From positions 3,205,787-3,269,786 of the forward strand of contig NZ_VKKS01000001.1 in assembly GCF_019402645.1 (NCBI RefSeq): a stretch of DNA of 64,000 bases. The letters are read 5' to 3'. Below, piece after piece: positions 29,260-38,794 of the stretch (position 1 is its first letter; each line of letters opens with the position of its first letter). The notes below the pieces were generated by a model. It was not told the DNA's origin. It did no database searches and saw only the letters and a list, made by a program, of their open reading frames with translations. The DNA is from Morganella morganii (GTDB lineage Bacteria > Pseudomonadota > Gammaproteobacteria > Enterobacterales > Enterobacteriaceae). A program made the translations under genes and the position numbers.

Positions 29260-29586
29260 ATGTTTGAGTTAAATTTTTTACGTGAATTGCTGATAGAGAG
29301 TGTTCAGTTTTTACAGCTATTACTGGAAACCATCTCGGTCATTTGTGTTGTTACCGGATTAGGTAAGACGCTGATTGTGTTATGTCAGCTAAAGGGCGAA
29401 AGAACAGCCCGTTACTGCTTTGGTAACTGGCTTGCTATGGCATTAGAGTTTCAGCTGGCTGCCGATATCTTAGCCACAACAGTGGACCCGGATTTGGACA
29501 GTCTCATCAAACTTGGCGTCATTGCAGTAATCAGAACCTTTTTAAATTACTTTTTAGCGAAAGAACTTGAGCATCACACCAAATAG
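29260..29586 (+). CDS. DUF1622 family membrane protein
   Basis: A 108-residue protein with two or three predicted membrane helices and the DUF1622 signature: LLLETISVICVVTGLGKTL near the start and ALEFQLAADILATTVDP, then IAVIRTFLNYFLAKEL. The function of this family is unknown. CAGAGGT precedes the ATG at good distance, so it appears intact in a region of broken genes. Confidence 0.8.
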   Translation: MFELNFLRELLIESVQFLQLLLETISVICVVTGLGKTLIVLCQLKGERTARYCFGNWLAMALEFQLAADILATTVDPDLDSLIKLGVIAVIRTFLNYFLAKELEHHTK

Positions 29587-29657
29587 CCATCTGTAAATGT
29601 AATGTTGCATATAACATGATTGGCTTAAATTGTCTGCCGGTGTACGGAAAGGTTCGG

Positions 29658-29689
29658 TTGCGTACACCGCTCAGGCAGGGTGTACGCAA
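29658..29689. repeat. Perfect 11-bp inverted repeat with a third copy
   Basis: TTGCGTACACC and GGTGTACGCAA face each other over 10 bases, and a related copy CGGTGTACGGAA lies just before at 29638-29649. With no T run it is not a plain terminator for the DUF1622 gene. It could be a protein-binding or recombination site. Confidence 0.6.
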
Positions 29690-29875
29690 GTAAACAATAT
29701 GATAGACGGATAATTAAATCTCACCGTACATCCTTTATTCACGATTAACTAATGCTTTCTTGGGTTATTATTCAAAAGATTACCGCACAATCGGGATCGC
29801 ACTTCACTCCATGCCCGGTTGACGGAAGACTTTGCCAGCAACAGGCTTCGTGCCACAAAACTGATGCCTGATTAA

Positions 29876-29995
29876 AATTTTCAGATCGTTCAGCTGTGGC
29901 TGCCTGCTCAGCGACAGCCCGGCATTGCCCGCTCCACAGTTTATAAAATCCTGAAAGACAAAAATGCCGGGAAACACAACCTAAAAAATATATGA
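29876..29995 (+). pseudogene. Remnant of a serine recombinase C-terminal helix-turn-helix
   Basis: The frame after a stop reads QPGIARSTVYKILKDKNAGK and ends at TGA. GIARSTVYKIL is typical of the recognition helix at the C-terminus of resolvases and DNA invertases. No catalytic domain (YxRVS motif) is found upstream. Confidence 0.5.
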
Positions 29996-30041
29996 TTAAC
30001 TGAATAATTTAGACACTATATACAATAGTGCCGTTATTTGT

Positions 30042-30773
30042 TTATTCATAATTCAGACGGATGACCTTCCCTGGTGTGTAATCAAAATTAATTGCACGGG
30101 CGATAGCCCGTCCCTGCTCCTGAGAAAATGCCGGATTCGTTACCGGACTGAACATATCCGCATAATCCAAACTTATTTTACCGTAAATAAATCCACCAAC
30201 CAGCGGCTCATTCACCGCATACATTTGAGGCAGCATTGCCATCATACTCGATACCGGCACGCCAATAAGATGCTTTTCCAGATCACCTTCCTGTATTGTA
30301 TCCTGCGGGTAAAACCATAATGGCGTACTGATAAAAAAGCGGGCATTGTCATTCATATTAGCCAGGATATATCTGACAAGCTCAATGGCGATATCTCTGT
30401 CCAGGTGCTCAATCACATCCAGCAGACAGATAACATCATATTTGGCAAATAATTCCTGCGGAATATCCTGTGCCAGTCCGTGCCAGATATTCCGGTAAAT
30501 ATCATCATTAAATAATGTCTGGTTATAACAGTTAGGTTCAAATCCATCCACACCATCCACAGACCAGTAAAAGGTATCCGGATTTGCTTTTATCATACGG
30601 CCTAACGTTCCGACACCAAAACCGATATCCAGTACATTGACGGAAAGCTGCATCATCAGGTCAGACAACTGAAAGATCAAGTGACGGGGGGATGCGGAAT
30701 AACCAGCACTGACACCCTGAAACTCTTTTTTATTGCCTGAAAAATGGTAATCTTTTACTGTCTGTACCAACAT
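30042..30773 (-). CDS. Class I SAM-dependent methyltransferase
   Basis: A 243-residue protein with motif I VLDIGFGVGTLGRMI (about residues 48-62), an acidic motif II region (WSVDGVDGFEPN) and motif IV-like YDVICLLDVIEHL, typical of small-molecule or sugar methyltransferases. The ATG at 30773 is preceded by GAGG; a GTG 63 bases earlier lacks a ribosome-binding site. Base composition is lower in GC than neighbouring core genes and the surrounding DNA is decayed, which suggests horizontal transfer. The substrate is unknown. Confidence 0.75.
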   Translation of the reverse strand: MLVQTVKDYHFSGNKKEFQGVSAGYSASPRHLIFQLSDLMMQLSVNVLDIGFGVGTLGRMIKANPDTFYWSVDGVDGFEPNCYNQTLFNDDIYRNIWHGLAQDIPQELFAKYDVICLLDVIEHLDRDIAIELVRYILANMNDNARFFISTPLWFYPQDTIQEGDLEKHLIGVPVSSMMAMLPQMYAVNEPLVGGFIYGKISLDYADMFSPVTNPAFSQEQGRAIARAINFDYTPGKVIRLNYE

Positions 30774-30900
30774 AATGTCCTCACTAATCAACAATGTTTT
30801 CTTACAAAGAATTTCCCTATTGTTACTTGAATCCACATAAGAAAAATATAGGAATCACAGACATCCTCATGGTAAATAATTCTGAACAGTCAGAGTGGCA

Positions 30901-30914
30901 GGCACTGTTGCAAA
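30901..30914. mobile_element. Solo IS26/IS6-family terminal repeat
   Basis: GGCACTGTTGCAAA equals the 14-base terminal inverted repeat of IS26 and close IS6-family elements. The sequence to its right does not continue as IS26, no transposase is present, and no second copy was seen nearby. It is probably the relic of an IS6-family element. Confidence 0.55.
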
Positions 30915-30966
30915 TAACATAGTGGGTTTAATTTTTTCACTCAATGTCAGATTAGTGGGGGGAGCA

Positions 30967-31089
30967 ATGGAAAACTTTATTTCCCGCGATGATCCTTTAT
31001 TTATTGAAATCTGTGATGAAACAATGAAAATTATGTCTGAACTATCTCTTCCCGTTGTGTACAGGCTGCAATCAGGAAAACAGGATTAA
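30967..31089 (+). CDS. Hypothetical 40-residue protein
   Basis: A short frame (MENFISRDDPLFIEICDETM...) preceded by an unusually strong ribosome-binding site (GGGGGGAG, five bases before ATG). No family is recognised. It could be a small gene or the start of a truncated one. Confidence 0.3.
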   Translation: MENFISRDDPLFIEICDETMKIMSELSLPVVYRLQSGKQD

Positions 31090-31188
31090 TGCCGGATATA
31101 TTATTTGATTGTACCTGTGAAAAACAGCAGTGACATAATTCAGAACGCATTAATAACGTAGGTTACTGCACAAAATGACGGAAACAAA

Positions 31189-31210
31189 AAAAGCGCCTTT
31201 CAGCGCTTTT
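31189..31210. terminator. Terminator of the DUF4026 gene
   Basis: AAAAGCGC / GCGCTTTT arms with a six-base loop, 18 bases after the stop codon of the minus-strand gene, with A and T runs on both sides. Confidence 0.8.
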
Positions 31211-31227
31211 CCCGGAACAGGCTGTTA

Positions 31228-32763
31228 TCAGTGAACCTGTGACGGGCTGAGCAGCTGATAGATGGTGTCCGGGGTGTATTTTTCGCCGGAAAAATAGATA
31301 TTCCAGTCAGTCAGCATCGCCGTATTCAGCGGATACACACCACCCTCTTCCATCTCTTTCGCATAGAACGGCTGATTGATCAGCTTTCCGGTAAACACAT
31401 CATTATCCAGTGTTTCCGGGATAAACCACATGTGTTCCAGTTCATCTTCATCCCCGTAGGGCATACCGCATTTGACCATAAACGCCCACGGATGTTCATC
31501 CTCATCATCACGGGATTTTTTACCGAATAACCCGCCAAGCAGACCTTTTTTCGTTTTAACCACCGGCTGTCCGTATTCCGTAAACATCTGGGCAAAATAG
31601 TGCCAGCGCAGCCGTGCTTTTACTGCCATTTCATGGGTTTCACTATTCGGGCGGTAAAACATAATGGCAGTATCGTCGTCGAAACCACGGAAAAATGTCT
31701 GTAACACAGGTGAATTCTCATTTACCCGGAACAACATGCAGGACGGATGGTCATGCTGATCATCACGATCCCCGCGATCGCCGAGAAATTCATTTTCCGG
31801 CATATTATCGTGCGAATAATCAATATCTTCCAAAGATTTCAGCTGGTCGATTGGCGTATTTTTGTTTATCTGGCGGATCCCTTCCTGATAAGGCAGTGCC
31901 ACAATGTATTCCAGTTGTTTTTCGGTCTGGCCGCAGAGCATCGGCTCATTGAACAGCACTTTACCTTCATTAAGACTTTGTCCGATAAAGCTGCGGAGCA
32001 GATCCGGAATACCGTAGTACGCATTAATGGTATGCGGCAGCAGCAGTTCCGCTTCCGGGATCCCGCAGCGCAGCAGACCATGTGTATGGAACCAGTACAT
32101 GGTCGGCGGGGAGTTTTCCGTATCATAAATTGCATGAATGGTATAAAGAGATTCAATGTTCAGTTGCACATCATTTTCCAGCTGAAAATTGAGCCACTCA
32201 CGGGTAAACCCGCGTCCGGCCGCCGAAATATCGATACCCAACAGTAAATCCGGCACCAGAATCTGTACCATTTTCAGCTGATAGCGGTAACTTCTCAGCA
32301 CATCATTCTGCAAAAGACACTCAACATAAATATCCTGCCCGGTCTGGTTGACTTCAGCCAGTAATCCGGCGGAAAGCGGATCAGTTGAGTAGTAAGGATT
32401 AATTTCCAGCGCCGGTGCCCGCGGTGCCAGTGATACCAGAAACAGCAGTTCTTCATCACCATAACAACAACTGTAATAAAAACTGTTTTCATCATGTTCC
32501 GCGTATTCAATATCACCCTGTGTGAAAAAGGTTTGTGATGCCAGACGCTCTTCTAACTCTGCCAGGTTGAGCCGCGAGGGAGGGAATGCCACTACCTCCG
32601 ACGTCATCCTCTTACCTTTACCTTCCGCAACCTCAAGGTAATATTGTTTTATATCCATCGGTAATGCCTTTATCCGCTCTGAGTTGTGCTGCTGTACTGT
32701 AACAGTCTCCGGCTGAATCTCCCTCCGGGGAACATAAGAACTTCGGGCGTCAATTATATGCAT
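31228..32763 (-). CDS. DUF4026 domain-containing protein
   Basis: A 511-residue soluble-looking protein without signal peptide or membrane helices, acidic, with many Asp, Glu and Tyr residues. The central part contains YWFHTHGLLRCGIPEAELL, and the C-terminal 120 residues (FMVKCGMPYGDEDELEHMWF, then YPLNTAMLTDWNIYF) resemble the DUF2314 fold seen in such proteins. A GLLGGLFGKKSRDDEDE linker precedes that part. Function is unknown. The start is uncertain: the first ATG is used, but later Met codons at residues 35 and 53 are possible. It is divergent from the AlkA-like gene. Confidence 0.7.
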   Translation of the reverse strand: MHIIDARSSYVPRREIQPETVTVQQHNSERIKALPMDIKQYYLEVAEGKGKRMTSEVVAFPPSRLNLAELEERLASQTFFTQGDIEYAEHDENSFYYSCCYGDEELLFLVSLAPRAPALEINPYYSTDPLSAGLLAEVNQTGQDIYVECLLQNDVLRSYRYQLKMVQILVPDLLLGIDISAAGRGFTREWLNFQLENDVQLNIESLYTIHAIYDTENSPPTMYWFHTHGLLRCGIPEAELLLPHTINAYYGIPDLLRSFIGQSLNEGKVLFNEPMLCGQTEKQLEYIVALPYQEGIRQINKNTPIDQLKSLEDIDYSHDNMPENEFLGDRGDRDDQHDHPSCMLFRVNENSPVLQTFFRGFDDDTAIMFYRPNSETHEMAVKARLRWHYFAQMFTEYGQPVVKTKKGLLGGLFGKKSRDDEDEHPWAFMVKCGMPYGDEDELEHMWFIPETLDNDVFTGKLINQPFYAKEMEEGGVYPLNTAMLTDWNIYFSGEKYTPDTIYQLLSPSQVH

Positions 32764-33003
32764 TGTGGCAACAATAACCTCTGCTTTTGTCAGGGTTATG
32801 CCAAACGTACCACTGCAAAAAAGGAATATGCTGAAATTAAACTTATTTGTTCATACGTATAAGTACCACATTTTATACGCGGACTTCATTCAGAATAATC
32901 CACCTATTATTCTGTAAATATACATTATGGACAAAATTACATGTCCGGGAACAAAAACAGCTATAATCCGGTCAGTTGACAGCCCTGTCTGAGGTATGAG
33001 AAA

Positions 33004-33915
33004 TTGAGTAATAACAAAAAGTTAACGATTACTGTTCCGTTACCCGAGCCCTATCATACAGCGGATTTCCTCGCATTTCATTTACGTGATAATCACCATG
33101 TGGCCGAACAGGTCACGGAAAACCGGGTGCTGAAAGGCATTTGCCTGCATGGCCATCCTGCTCTGCTGACACTCGAAATCTGTACCGGAGAAGCCCGTGT
33201 CACCCTCAGCACTGACGGCCCGGAACCCCTGCCGGAAGACGAAGCCCGGATGCATTATCTCGCCCGGCATATGCTCGGTCTGATCCAGCCGGTTGAAAAA
33301 TTTGAAGAACAGTATCAGGATCATCCGCTGGCCGGGCCGTTGATCCGGCGGCAAAAAGGACTGCGGATTTACCAGTCCGCCACGCCGTTTGAAGCGATTA
33401 ACCGGGCGATTATCGGACAACAGATTAGTGTGCAGGCTGCAATTTCCATCCGCCGCCGTCTGATTCAGCATATCAGCCTTCGTCACTCTTCCGGGCTGTG
33501 GTGCTATCCGGATGCGGCACATATTTTACAGACCGATTTTGACGGGCTGCGCAGCTGCGGTTTTTCTGTCGGCAAAGCCAATGCTCTGCTGACACTGAGT
33601 GAACAACTGGAAAGCGGGGCGCTGGTACTGCCGGATGTGGTCACACCGGATAATGCGGATGCAGTTTCCGCCTCGCTGACGGCGATTAAAGGCATCGGCA
33701 CCTGGACAGTCAGTTATGCCCTGCTGCGCGGCTTTAACTATCTGAACGGCTCACTGCATGGTGATGTCGCGGTACGGCGTAATCTGCAGCGCCTGCTGGC
33801 GCGGGATGAGAAAATAACCGCGGATGAAACTCAGGTATGGCTGGCGGATTTCGCCCCCTGGAAGGCCCTGATGGCCGCTCATCTGTGGCGGCTGGAGTCC
33901 GCTGCCGGGTACTGA
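33004..33915 (+). CDS. AlkA-like DNA-3-methyladenine glycosylase
   Basis: A 303-residue HhH-GPD base-excision glycosylase. The hairpin GIGTWTVSYALLRG (about residues 229-242) and the catalytic Asp in GDVAVRRNLQRLL (about residue 254) are present, as is FEAINRAIIGQQISVQAA in the domain core. It removes alkylated purines from DNA. It reads like AlkA without the Ada part. The start is a TTG preceded by TGAGG; no in-frame ATG lies near. Confidence 0.82.
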   Translation: MSNNKKLTITVPLPEPYHTADFLAFHLRDNHHVAEQVTENRVLKGICLHGHPALLTLEICTGEARVTLSTDGPEPLPEDEARMHYLARHMLGLIQPVEKFEEQYQDHPLAGPLIRRQKGLRIYQSATPFEAINRAIIGQQISVQAAISIRRRLIQHISLRHSSGLWCYPDAAHILQTDFDGLRSCGFSVGKANALLTLSEQLESGALVLPDVVTPDNADAVSASLTAIKGIGTWTVSYALLRGFNYLNGSLHGDVAVRRNLQRLLARDEKITADETQVWLADFAPWKALMAAHLWRLESAAGY

Positions 33916-33917
33916 GC

Positions 33918-33945
33918 AAAAAATGCCGCAAATGCGGCATTTTTT
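33918..33945. terminator. Bidirectional terminator
   Basis: AAAAAATGCCGCA / TGCGGCATTTTTT stem-loop between the convergent glycosylase gene and poxB. Confidence 0.9.
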
Positions 33946-33957
33946 CTCTCTGCTGAC

Positions 33958-35679
33958 TCAGCGCAGCCAGTTGGTTTTTGCCAGTTCCACAATCTCATCA
34001 CCGCGCCCGTTAATAATCGCACGCAGCATATACAGACTGAAGCCTTTGGCCTGTTCAAACTTAATTTCCGGCGGCATTGCCAGCTCCTGTTTGGCTGTCA
34101 CCACATCCACCAGTACCGGACCATCATGAGCAAACGCGGTTTTCAGTGCATCATCCAGTGATTCGCTGTCTTCAACACGGATCCCTTTGATACCCATAGC
34201 ATTGGCCATCGCGGCAAAATCCGGGTTGTGAAGATCCGTTCCGTCAGTCAGGTATCCGCCCGCTTTCATCTCCATAGCAACAAATCCCAGCACACTGTTG
34301 TTAAAGATGACAATTTTTACCGGCAGCTGCATCTGCGCCAGGGAAATAAAATCACCCATCAGCATACTGAATCCGCCATCACCGCACATTGCCACCACCT
34401 GACGTTTACGATCCGGCGCCTGAGCGCCGATAGCCTGCGCCATGGCATTTGCCATCGAACCGTGGTTAAAGGAGCCGATCAGCCTCCGTTTGCCGTTCAT
34501 GGTGAGATAACGCGCCGCCCAGACGGTCGGGGTGCCTACATCACAGGTGAAAACTGTATCATCATCCGCCAGCTCACTGATTTTCTTCGCCAGATACTGC
34601 GGATGAATCAGTTCCCGTTTACTTGCCGTTGCCAGTGCATCGAGGTCACTGCGGGCGGTCTGATAATGCTTCAGTGCGGCGTCCAGGTGAGTACGGTCAT
34701 CTTTTACCTGTAAACGCGGCTGAATGGCATTAAGTGTGGCTTTGATATCCCCGATAACCGCCATATCCACTGCGCAGTGCGCGCCGAGGCTGCCCGGATT
34801 AATATCCACCTGAATAGTTTTTGCCCCGGCCGGGTAAAACGCGCGGTACGGGAAGTGCGTGCCGAGCAGCACCAGGGTATCCGCATTCTCCATGGCATAA
34901 TAACCGGAAGAGAAGCCGATAAGCCCGGTCATCCCGACACTGTACGGGTTATCATATTCAATATGCTCTTTTCCGCGCAGCGCATGCACCACCGGCGCTT
35001 TCAGGGTTTCCGCCAGTTTGATGACCTCATCATGCGCCCCGGCACATCCGGCTCCGCACATCAGCGTGATGTTTTTCGCACCGTTGAGAGCATCTGCCAG
35101 TTTCACCAGCTCATCCCGCTGCGGCATCACCAGCGGCAGAGACGGCTCATACCAGACATTTCGGGCCGATTCCGGTGCCGGTCTTAACGCCACATCCCCC
35201 GGGATGACCACCACGGCCACGCCGCGCTCCAGAATCGCTTTGCGCATGGCGATACCCAACACCTGCTGGATCTGCTCCGGATTAGATACCAGTTCACAAT
35301 AGACACTGCACTCGCGGAACAGCTCCTGCGGATGTGTTTCCTGGAAGTAGTGACTGCCGATTTCACCGGAAGGAATATGCGCGGCAATCGCCAGCACCGG
35401 CACACGGTTGCGCTGGCAATCGAATAGTCCGTTGATTAAGTGAAGGTTACCAGGCCCGCATGAACCGGCGCACACCGCCAGCCGGCCGGTCAGATGGGCT
35501 TCCGCTCCGGCGGCAAACGCGGCCACTTCCTCATGCCGGGTGCCCATCCATTCAATACTGCCCAGTTTACGTAAGCTGTCACTTAACCCGTTCAGTGAGT
35601 CTCCGGTGACACCCCAGATACGGTTGATTCCTGCATCCGCTAACATTTTTGCGATATAACCCGCTACAGTCTGCTTCAT
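33958..35679 (-). CDS. poxB: Pyruvate dehydrogenase (ubiquinone)
   Basis: The 573-residue thiamine-diphosphate flavoenzyme decarboxylates pyruvate to acetate and CO2, passing electrons to ubiquinone at the membrane. It has the PoxB start [29 protein letters not shown], the catalytic Glu in [16 protein letters not shown] and the ThDP motif [29 protein letters not shown]. The C-terminal amphipathic tail is present ([20 protein letters not shown]). Length equals that of E. coli PoxB. Confidence 0.94.
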   Translation of the reverse strand: MKQTVAGYIAKMLADAGINRIWGVTGDSLNGLSDSLRKLGSIEWMGTRHEEVAAFAAGAEAHLTGRLAVCAGSCGPGNLHLINGLFDCQRNRVPVLAIAAHIPSGEIGSHYFQETHPQELFRECSVYCELVSNPEQIQQVLGIAMRKAILERGVAVVVIPGDVALRPAPESARNVWYEPSLPLVMPQRDELVKLADALNGAKNITLMCGAGCAGAHDEVIKLAETLKAPVVHALRGKEHIEYDNPYSVGMTGLIGFSSGYYAMENADTLVLLGTHFPYRAFYPAGAKTIQVDINPGSLGAHCAVDMAVIGDIKATLNAIQPRLQVKDDRTHLDAALKHYQTARSDLDALATASKRELIHPQYLAKKISELADDDTVFTCDVGTPTVWAARYLTMNGKRRLIGSFNHGSMANAMAQAIGAQAPDRKRQVVAMCGDGGFSMLMGDFISLAQMQLPVKIVIFNNSVLGFVAMEMKAGGYLTDGTDLHNPDFAAMANAMGIKGIRVEDSESLDDALKTAFAHDGPVLVDVVTAKQELAMPPEIKFEQAKGFSLYMLRAIINGRGDEIVELAKTNWLR

Positions 35680-36353
35680 CGTAAATCTTCCCTCTTACTG
35701 GTGATAAATCTGATTCGCAATAAGATGCTGCACAGAACAATACCGGCCTGCTCTGTGTGTTAATCCTGTCAATCCAGTGTAGCCCGGGCTTGCCGCAGAT
35801 AAAACCACCGGTAATAAGGTAAATTCTCAGTACTAATTCAGGATATTGCCGGAGATCCGGCGGAATAATACAAAAATAACCGTAATGATATATAAGTACA
35901 CTTTTCTTGATTTCTGTTTAATAATATTAATATTATCTTTGTTTCGGAGAATAAATTTATATCCCGCCAGAGTCGACATGAAAAATAAGAAATAAAATTT
36001 AAATTAACCAATTGATATTAATCAATAAAATAATAATCCCCACCGTATCAATATTATTTTTTACGAATATCATCCTTATTATTCATGCACCATGAAATAC
36101 TGATATGATATAAACACGATCTCTGTCACGCTCACTTTTTTAATACTGACGTTAAAATCCCTCCTGCAAATAATAACGAAAACAGCTGCTGACAGAAACC
36201 CGCCGGTTCCGGAAGGCAGACGTTTTACCGTAAAAATAAAATGTACTCATGTTGCACCGGCGCTGTGGTATGACCGGTTTCCGGTCATACCCGCGCTTAC
36301 ATCAGGGATTCTTTATCAGCACACAAACCGGTTTCAGTTACGGGGTAAATGTA
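35680..36353. other. AT-rich divergent intergenic region of poxB and the M20 gene
   Basis: 674 bases with no convincing gene. The sequence is strongly AT-rich between 35860 and 36180 and contains a perfect FNR box at 36012-36025. A frame continuing the M20 gene upstream to 36249 is not supported by a start site. Confidence 0.7.
36012..36025. promoter_or_regulatory. FNR box between poxB and the M20 amidohydrolase gene
   Basis: TTGATATTAATCAA matches TTGATNNNNATCAA at every fixed position. It lies about 330 bases from both start codons, so the target gene is not clear. Confidence 0.6.
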
Positions 36354-37532
36354 ATGACCAATAAATACAATATCAGTGAAAAACTCTTTGCGCTTGAGGC
36401 GTTCAGCAAGAAAACGCGCCGGGATTTACATAAAATCCCTGAGCTGTCCGGTGAAGAATATAAAACCTCAAAATACTGCCGTGAACTGATGGAAAGCTTC
36501 GGCTATACCATTCGTCAGTTTGAGGGATACACCGGTTTTACCGCTGAACTGACGATAGATCCGGCATACCGCCTGATTGCTTACCGCACCGACATCGACG
36601 GCCTGGAAATGCCGGACATGACCTGCAACGAGCACAGTTCCGTACATGAAGGCTGTGCCCATAACTGTGGTCACGACACCCATATGACCATCGCGCTGAC
36701 TGCGGCAAAATACCTCAGCGAACACCGTGATGAACTGACACACAACGTCCGTTTTGTCTTCCAGATGGCGGAAGAAGACATGCGAGTGCCGGGGGCGGAC
36801 AAAATGGTGGAAATGGGCTGCATGGACGGCGTGGATGAAGTCTACGGGCTGCACAATGACGCTGCGATTGAAACCGGCTGCATCCGTTTTAACGCCGGGG
36901 TCATGTCCTCATACGGCTCCGCCTGGACTTTGGATGTACACGGTGTTTCCGCGCACGGTTCCACGCCGCACAAAGGGCTGGATGCTATCCGTGAAGCCAC
37001 CCGTATCATTGATTATATGGATTATATCGTCGCCAAGAAAACTGATCCTTTCAGCCCGGCGGTCTTCGGCTGCGGTATGATCAACGGCGGTACGATTCCG
37101 AATGCACTGGCCGATTATGTGCAGGCACGCGGCACCATTCGTTCTATGGATGAAGAAACCGATAAGATCTTAAAAGCCAGCTTTAAAGAGATTGTTGCCC
37201 GCAGTGAAGCAGGTGGTTTTAAAACCACGCTGGAGGCCTGCGGTTACCCGGCCGTGATTAACCATCCGAAAGCAGCAGAAGTCATTAAAAACGCGGCAGC
37301 GGCCTTCTTACCGGCTGAAAATATTGATTCAAACGGTAAGCCGATGACCGGCAGTGAAGATTTCAGCTATATGATTAATGCCACCAAAGATAAATCGGGT
37401 GCCATGTATTTCCTCGGCAGCGGTAATAAAGCTAAAGGAATTAATAACTATCTGCATGCCAATCCGTATTTTGTTGATGACGATTGCCTGCTGATCGGTG
37501 CGCAAATCTTTATTAATATTGCCACCCGTTAA
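36354..37532 (+). CDS. M20-family amidohydrolase
   Basis: A 392-residue metal hydrolase of the aminoacylase/hippurate hydrolase type. Metal ligands are visible: HNCGHDTHM (His and Asp region), the Glu pair in FQMAEEDMRVPGAD, GLHNDAAIETG and a late His in LHANPYFVDDD. The dimerisation domain begins at SYGSAWTLDVHGVSAHGSTPH. The ATG at 36354 with GGGGTA upstream gives MTNKYNISEKLF. Such enzymes remove acyl groups from amino acids or related amides; the natural substrate is not evident. It is convergent with a CysB-like regulator gene. Confidence 0.82.
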   Translation: MTNKYNISEKLFALEAFSKKTRRDLHKIPELSGEEYKTSKYCRELMESFGYTIRQFEGYTGFTAELTIDPAYRLIAYRTDIDGLEMPDMTCNEHSSVHEGCAHNCGHDTHMTIALTAAKYLSEHRDELTHNVRFVFQMAEEDMRVPGADKMVEMGCMDGVDEVYGLHNDAAIETGCIRFNAGVMSSYGSAWTLDVHGVSAHGSTPHKGLDAIREATRIIDYMDYIVAKKTDPFSPAVFGCGMINGGTIPNALADYVQARGTIRSMDEETDKILKASFKEIVARSEAGGFKTTLEACGYPAVINHPKAAEVIKNAAAAFLPAENIDSNGKPMTGSEDFSYMINATKDKSGAMYFLGSGNKAKGINNYLHANPYFVDDDCLLIGAQIFINIATR

Positions 37533-37558
37533 AAAAGATGGCACACAGCAAACACAAA

Positions 37559-37589
37559 GCCCGGTAACAGATGTTACCGGGCGTTTTTT
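37559..37589. terminator. Terminator of the M20 gene
   Basis: GCCCGGTAAC / GTTACCGGGC with a four-base loop and a following T run, between two convergent genes. Confidence 0.9.
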
Positions 37590-37606
37590 ATCAGAAATAC
37601 AAAAAA

Positions 37607-38584
37607 TCAGAGTTCAGGTAATGCGCGGTAAAGCCGATCACGGGCTTTCGGATCAACCGGAAGCCACTGTTCCGGCTGGTGAATATAATTCAGGTCAAGA
37701 TGCGGTGCATAACAGGAAATAAAGTCATACATATAATCCTTCAGATGTGTATGACGGCTGATACAAATATGGGTATAGCTTGGTTTCACCAGGTTGCCGA
37801 TATTAATACAGCGCAGCGAATCACTGTCTTCCGCCGGATCAAAAGCCACGGATGAAATAACACCAACACCTGCTCCGCGCTTCACATAGAATTTAATAAT
37901 TTCTGTATCAACGGCGGTTAATACCACATTCGGCGTCAGGTGATTCTGATAAAAAACCTGATCCAGCTTGGAACGTCCGGTAAATCCGAATACATAGGTG
38001 ATCAGAGGATAATGGGCCAGTTCCTGAATCGTCAGCTGCTCATTTTGTGCCAGCGGATGATCATGCGGCACAATCGCGCTGCGGGACCACTGATAGCAGG
38101 GCAGTGTCAGTAAGTCGTCATAAAGATGCAGGGATTCGGTGGCAATCGCAAAATCCACATCCCCGTTTTTCACCATTTCCGCCAGCTGCGCCGGTGCGCC
38201 CTGATGGAAATGCAGAGAAATATTCGGGTAGCGCGTATTAAAGCGTTCGATAACTTGCGGTAATTTATAACGGATCTGCGTGTGCGTGGTGGCAATACGA
38301 AGATTCTGTTTTGTGGTGGTATCTTCGTGTGACACCAGACTTTTAATTTTATCAAACTGCGCAAGAATATCGCAGGCAACACGATGAACTTCTTCACCAA
38401 TCGGACTGAGCGATAATAAGTTATTATTTTTCCGGTTGAATAAAGAAACGTTCAGTTCATCTTCAAGAATTTTAAGCTGCTTACTCACCGTCGGTTGTGA
38501 GGTATACAGCTTCTCGGCAGCATTCGTGATATTAAAATCACTCCTGACCACCTCAACAAAACTTTTGAGCTGATTAATGTTCAT
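37607..38584 (-). CDS. CysB/Cbl-type LysR-family regulator
   Basis: A 325-residue LysR regulator that aligns with CysB from end to end: helix-turn-helix NITNAAEKLYTSQPTVSKQLKILEDEL, then IATTHTQIRYKLP, FHQGAPAQLAEMVKNGDVDFAIATESLHLYDDL and TYVFGFTGRSKLDQVF, the inducer-binding core. CysB and Cbl control sulfur assimilation in response to acetylserine or adenosine phosphosulfate. The differences from E. coli CysB are many, so this is probably a paralogue rather than CysB itself. It may control the M20 gene or the sulfur genes nearby. Confidence 0.85.
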   Translation of the reverse strand: MNINQLKSFVEVVRSDFNITNAAEKLYTSQPTVSKQLKILEDELNVSLFNRKNNNLLSLSPIGEEVHRVACDILAQFDKIKSLVSHEDTTTKQNLRIATTHTQIRYKLPQVIERFNTRYPNISLHFHQGAPAQLAEMVKNGDVDFAIATESLHLYDDLLTLPCYQWSRSAIVPHDHPLAQNEQLTIQELAHYPLITYVFGFTGRSKLDQVFYQNHLTPNVVLTAVDTEIIKFYVKRGAGVGVISSVAFDPAEDSDSLRCINIGNLVKPSYTHICISRHTHLKDYMYDFISCYAPHLDLNYIHQPEQWLPVDPKARDRLYRALPEL

Positions 38585-38728
38585 TGCTTATTTATCCAGT
38601 TATAAAACGGATTAAAAATATTAAAATTATTAATAAACAGGGTTATAAGAGTAATACAACATGCTGTGTATCAGAATGATAGCACAAGGCGGATGATGTA
38701 GAAATAAACGCATCCTGCAAAAAGCGGT

Positions 38729-38756
38729 ATCCGTTATTAGCGGGCTAATAACGGAT
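38729..38756. terminator. Perfect inverted repeat, probable terminator
   Basis: ATCCGTTATTAG / CTAATAACGGAT with a CGGG loop; T run on the plus side, a shorter one on the minus side. It follows the MrpJ-type regulator gene. Confidence 0.65.
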
Positions 38757-38794
38757 TTTTGAGATGAGATTCAGTATCACTCAATATCACGAAA

